Origin: Candidatus Obscuribacter sp.
GTDB lineage: Bacteria; Cyanobacteriota; Vampirovibrionia; Obscuribacterales; Obscuribacteraceae
NCBI GenBank assembly: GCA_016718315.1
Contig: JADKDV010000008.1
Coordinates: forward strand, 62,001 to 126,000
Direction of reading: 5' to 3'
DNA: 64,000 nt
The notes under the pieces were generated by a model. That model was not told the DNA's origin and ran no database searches. It saw nothing but the letters and a program-made list of their open reading frames with translations. This document shows, one piece after another, positions 61,032-64,000 of the stretch. Within the stretch, counting starts at the first letter, position 1, and each line of letters starts with the position of its first letter. A program made the position numbers and the translations under genes.

Positions 61032-62095
61032 TTGCCAGCTCATCAGCGCCAAACATCAATTGTTGAGTCGGCGACTCATATCATTCATCGCTTCTTCCTG
61101 CCTCTATTGATAGGGAGTTACTTGTGTGCAGCCTTTGTGCCGCAGTTTGGACTAAGTCTCAGACAAATAAATTTTGGGAGCGTCACTCTACCTGGGATGG
61201 GACAGACCCAGATGTCGCTGTCTTTAGTGATGCTCTCCTTTTTACTCTTTAATGCTGGACTCGGCATACAAGCCAAAGAGCTACTCAGCCTGGGCAAAAA
61301 GCCCCAGGTGTTGATAGCCGGATTTTTTGCCAATATGCTCGTACCAATTGCCTTGATGCTGGTCCTGCGCTGCATGATGGGCATGTGGCACAATCAGGAC
61401 GAAGTGCGCAATCTGCTCGTGGGCATGGCGCTCATTATTGCTATGCCAATTGCTGGATCGTCCACCGCCTGGTCCCAAAATGCCAATGGCAATGTCAGCC
61501 TTAGCCTCGGGCTGGTCATGCTCTCAACGATTCTCAGCCCTTTAACTACACCGCTCATATTTCATCTCTTTGGCTTTATGACCACAGGTGACTATGCAGA
61601 GGATTTGCACGAAATGGCTCAGCAAGGCACTAATGCCTTCCTCTGCCTGACTGTTGTCTTACCATCACTGCTTGGTATGGCACTGCGATTTTTACTGGGA
61701 GAAGGCATAACAAGCCGCTTGAGACCACTGCTCAAACTATGCAATTTTGCTGTTTTGCTTTTACTCAATTACTCCAACGCCTCTACCAGCCTGCCACAAG
61801 TTTTGCGGCTGCCTGACTGGGACTACCTGGGCATTATTCTGGCAACAACAATAGCCGTATGTGGAGTGGCATTTTAGCCGGTTGGCTCGTGTCAAAAGTC
61901 TTTAAAACAAACAAAGCTGACAAAGCCTCTCTGATGTTTAGCCTGGGCATGAACAACAATGGCACTGGATTGGTCCTGGCTGCTGCAGCCCTTTTTGACC
62001 ACCCACAAGTAATGTTGCCGATGATTTTTTACACACTCGTACAACAAATAATTGCCGCAGTGATTGACCGCTATGTTTTTAAAACAGCCGGATAG
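61032..62095 (+). pseudogene. SBF/bile acid:Na+ symporter-like transporter, single-base deletion
   Basis: The first frame (TTG 61032 or a nearby start) gives eight to nine membrane helices of a BASS/SBF-like carrier: LSFLLFNAGLGIQAKELL (in part), ALIIAMPIAGSSTAWSQNANGN (in part) and LNYSNAS. It stops at 61877 inside a helix (VAF-stop). Adding one T to the TTTT run at 61873-61876 turns it into VAFLAGWLVSKVFK and continues in the other frame to 62095 with the typical LMFSLGMNNNGTGLVLA end. Such carriers import organic anions or metabolites with sodium; the substrate is unknown. The lesion is in a homopolymer, so sequencing error is likely. Confidence 0.78.
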
Positions 62096-62117
62096 ATCAA
62101 GTCATTACCAGATCAAA

Positions 62118-63053
62118 TCACCAACGCGGTCTGCAATTGCCATCCACGTCGGGGCGCACAAACTGTTTTTTCCACTCGGTAGCGTAGTCGGCAAATCTGC
62201 CTGTTTCGCGCAGCGCTCTCAGGGCTTTTAGCTGTCCTTCAGAGGCTTCTACATCGCCTTGATTGACTCCTCGCACATATTTAGCCACCTGCCAGCCAAG
62301 CTGCTTCCAGAGTGGGTAATGACCATTATCCGCCCCATTTTCGTGATCGATAATAGCTTTTGTTGCTTGCTCAGGCGTCATGTTAATGAGCCGATTACCG
62401 TGATAGCCGTCATCCATGGTGATCAGTGCATGCCACGGATCTTTGGCACCATGCCAGGAGTCTTTCATCTTCTGCGGTTGATCGCAATCTTCGACAGGTA
62501 GACCCATCGCTCCAATGCCTATGCGGATGTCTGACCAGAGTCTGCATTTTTCCAATTCAGTGAGATCAGTCCTTTTGCCGATACGATCCATCATTGCGCC
62601 GATCTCGTTAAAGCTCACTTTACCGTCAGCATCACGGTTATTAGTGTCAGCCTGTTTGGAGTAAGGTCTGAGCATTTCGCCCGCCATACCTGCGATTTCT
62701 TTGCGCCGCTCCTGCGGTATCGAGCTAAAATCGGCCGGTAGTTTAGTCACCAGGTCCGGTTTTGCCGCCTGCTCTGGCCTTGTTTCCTGCCCTGGTTTTG
62801 TTTCTTGTCCTGGCTTTGTCACTAGCTCCGGGCGCCCAGCCTTACCATCAAAATGCTTCATCGAGTCAGGGGTAGTGGTTTGAGCCAGGATAATGGACTG
62901 TCTAAAATCCTCAGGTCTGGCATAAACAGACTGAGACAAATTATGTGACTTGTCCGCTGCACCGGTATCAAAGCGCTGCTCAGCCCTATCATCCGGCTTT
63001 CCAGCTTGGGCAAGATTTTTATCCGGGTGGTCTATTGGAGCTTTATCGGCCAT
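62118..63053 (-). CDS. Unknown protein with an EF-hand calcium loop
   Basis: 311 residues from the ATG at 63053; upstream TTG starts are less likely, and the ribosome site is weak (GAGAG). The first 130 residues are polar, with a short KPGQET repeat at about 105-117 and Asp/Gln-rich parts. At 139-150 the loop NRDADGKVSFNE has all positions of a canonical EF-hand (x, y, z, G6, hydrophobic 8, E12). The C-terminal 130 residues are helical with several Trp and conserved-looking His/Asp (DDGYHGNR, DHENGADNGHYPLW). No signal peptide. No family recognised. Confidence 0.6.
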   Translation of the reverse strand: MADKAPIDHPDKNLAQAGKPDDRAEQRFDTGAADKSHNLSQSVYARPEDFRQSIILAQTTTPDSMKHFDGKAGRPELVTKPGQETKPGQETRPEQAAKPDLVTKLPADFSSIPQERRKEIAGMAGEMLRPYSKQADTNNRDADGKVSFNEIGAMMDRIGKRTDLTELEKCRLWSDIRIGIGAMGLPVEDCDQPQKMKDSWHGAKDPWHALITMDDGYHGNRLINMTPEQATKAIIDHENGADNGHYPLWKQLGWQVAKYVRGVNQGDVEASEGQLKALRALRETGRFADYATEWKKQFVRPDVDGNCRPRW

Positions 63054-63236
63054 TTGGTAAAGACTCTCTACGTACAAATAGTTATTACCCAAAACCAGGC
63101 AAAAATAAGCAAACAATCACTCTGATCTCGGCAATGCTCGTCCTATTTGAACTCCACCAAATACCTGCATCTCGCACCACTCAGTCAGATTTCATTTTGT
63201 TCTCAAACAGATGATCATGGGCCGCAAGTCAAAGGC

Positions 63237-63911
63237 TTAACTGCGCAACCTGTAACCCAACTTTGGGACATTTTCGATAATCGAGTCGCTGACATTCTCA
63301 TCATCAACCACCTTCCGAATGCGACTTATAGCGGTTCTCAGTCCATCGGCAGTCGCCTGTGCCTCAAAATTCCAGACACGAGCAAGCAAAGTATCAATCG
63401 AAAAAACCTGATTGGGATTGCGAAGAAAAAACTCAAGCAACGCCAGGTCTCTTGGTTGCATCTTCTGGACGACACCATTTTTGGTGAGCTGGCAAATCTG
63501 TGTGTCCAGGACAATGTCGCCATGAACAAGATTATTAGACTTTACCGGCTTGGGGCGGCGCAGGAGAGCACGCAAACGCGCAGCTAGTTCGCGCAGTGAA
63601 AAGGGTTTGGTCAGATAGTCATCGGCACCTGTATCAAGCCCGATTTCCTTATCATTGACGTGTGATTTACCAGTTAAGATCAATACCGGCGCACAACCAC
63701 CTTTGCTGCGGTATTGACTGAGTACTTCCAGCCCACCGATACCTGGCATTTGCAGATCAAGGACAATAGCATCGTATTCGTATACAGCCAAAAGACTGAG
63801 TCCGTCCTCGCCGCAATGCACAGAGTCCACTGTATGCATTTCAGCATTTAGTGATAAAACTACTGTTGATGAGAGATCTTCATCGTCATCAACCAGAAGA
63901 ATTTTTGCCAT
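63237..63911 (-). CDS. OmpR/PhoB-family response regulator
   Basis: 224 residues; AGGAA lies just before the ATG at 63911. The receiver domain has the acidic pocket D8-D9-D10, phospho-acceptor D52 (VLDLQMPG), T80 and K102 (LTKPFS). The C-terminal winged helix (about 128-224) ends with LRTAISRIRKVVDDE and VPKLGYRLRS, diagnostic of Trans_Reg_C. It should bind DNA as a phosphorylated dimer. The cognate kinase is not in the window; it could lie to either side. Confidence 0.95.
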   Translation of the reverse strand: MAKILLVDDDEDLSSTVVLSLNAEMHTVDSVHCGEDGLSLLAVYEYDAIVLDLQMPGIGGLEVLSQYRSKGGCAPVLILTGKSHVNDKEIGLDTGADDYLTKPFSLRELAARLRALLRRPKPVKSNNLVHGDIVLDTQICQLTKNGVVQKMQPRDLALLEFFLRNPNQVFSIDTLLARVWNFEAQATADGLRTAISRIRKVVDDENVSDSIIENVPKLGYRLRS

Positions 63912-64000
63912 TTCCTAAAATCTCATGCTCGCCAACCGTTGGTACGCCCAAGACATTATATTTGCTATTTGGCTACTTGTCCGACCCAAGCAGTGAGATA
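63912..64000. other. Window end, no feature seen
   Basis: Upstream region of the response regulator gene, cut by the window edge. No promoter can be named. Confidence 0.3.

Noticed and set aside
1..64000. CRISPR arrays, insertion sequences, prophage or integrase genes, tRNA genes
   Set aside because: No regular short repeats, transposase or integrase motifs, or cloverleaf with T-arm consensus was found by eye on either strand.

Overview
The window reads as bacterial chromosome from a Gram-negative lineage with many secreted TPR and repeat proteins. Support comes from an Mla-type lipid transport operon (mlaE-mlaF-mlaD), GatB, TrmD, a class A RNase P RNA, many exported TPR proteins and a large protease set. 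An uncultured cyanobacterial-sister lineage (Obscuribacterales/Vampirovibrionia type) is my best guess; this is inference from gene style, because no rRNA or phylogenetic marker was compared. I found no tRNA, rRNA, CRISPR array, transposase or integrase.

Two kinds of DNA are interleaved. One kind (about 1-9.7 kb, 29.6-34.1 kb and 50.5-51.8 kb) is GC-richer, writes lysine almost only as AAG, uses strong AAAGGAG-like ribosome sites and usually puts a GC-rich hairpin directly behind each gene. It carries the end of a DUF58/MxaA-like (MoxR-type) operon, two S41 C-terminal proteases, a ParB-like-domain protein behind an elaborate RNA leader, a LURP-one-like protein, PspC, an MgtC-family protein, a PLD-family nuclease, a PlsC-like acyltransferase and several small membrane or unknown proteins. 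The other kind has lower GC and prefers AAA for lysine. It holds the housekeeping and exported genes: Dcp-like M3 peptidase, M50 peptidase, Mla operon, gatB, M23 peptidase, a beta-propeller protein, HU, a LysM/papain-like protein, a prolyl oligopeptidase, a CDP-alcohol phosphatidyltransferase, an MFS exporter, trmD, rnpB, TPR proteins, an HtrA-like protease, a caspase-like protein with an S41 protease, a copper ATPase, an SBF-type transporter and an OmpR-type response regulator.

Layout: 0-9.7 kb AAG-biased block; 10-15.3 kb TPR gene and a minus-strand peptidase cluster; 15.6-21.5 kb Mla/gatB/M23 run; 21.6-24.2 kb duplicated secreted genes, one decayed; 24.3-29.2 kb beta-propeller, HU and papain-like gene; 29.6-34.1 kb second AAG-biased block; 34.8-50 kb mixed chromosomal genes with trmD and rnpB; 50.5-51.8 kb third AAG-biased block; 52-64 kb TPR, caspase/S41, copper ATPase, duplicated TPR genes and a response regulator.

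The best candidates for something undescribed are: (1) the structured leader at 5945-6121, which has a 7-codon ORF and a hairpin that buries the ribosome site of the ParB-like gene; (2) a recurring CTAC-N4-TATARTAT element found only, as far as I can see, in the AT-rich convergent gaps that follow the AAG-biased blocks; (3) the gene-by-gene GAGGGG/CCCCTC hairpins of the first block; and (4) a 734-residue LysM plus papain-like protein. Five separate indels break four otherwise recognisable loci in the AAA-rich DNA, so either local gene decay or sequencing error must be excluded.
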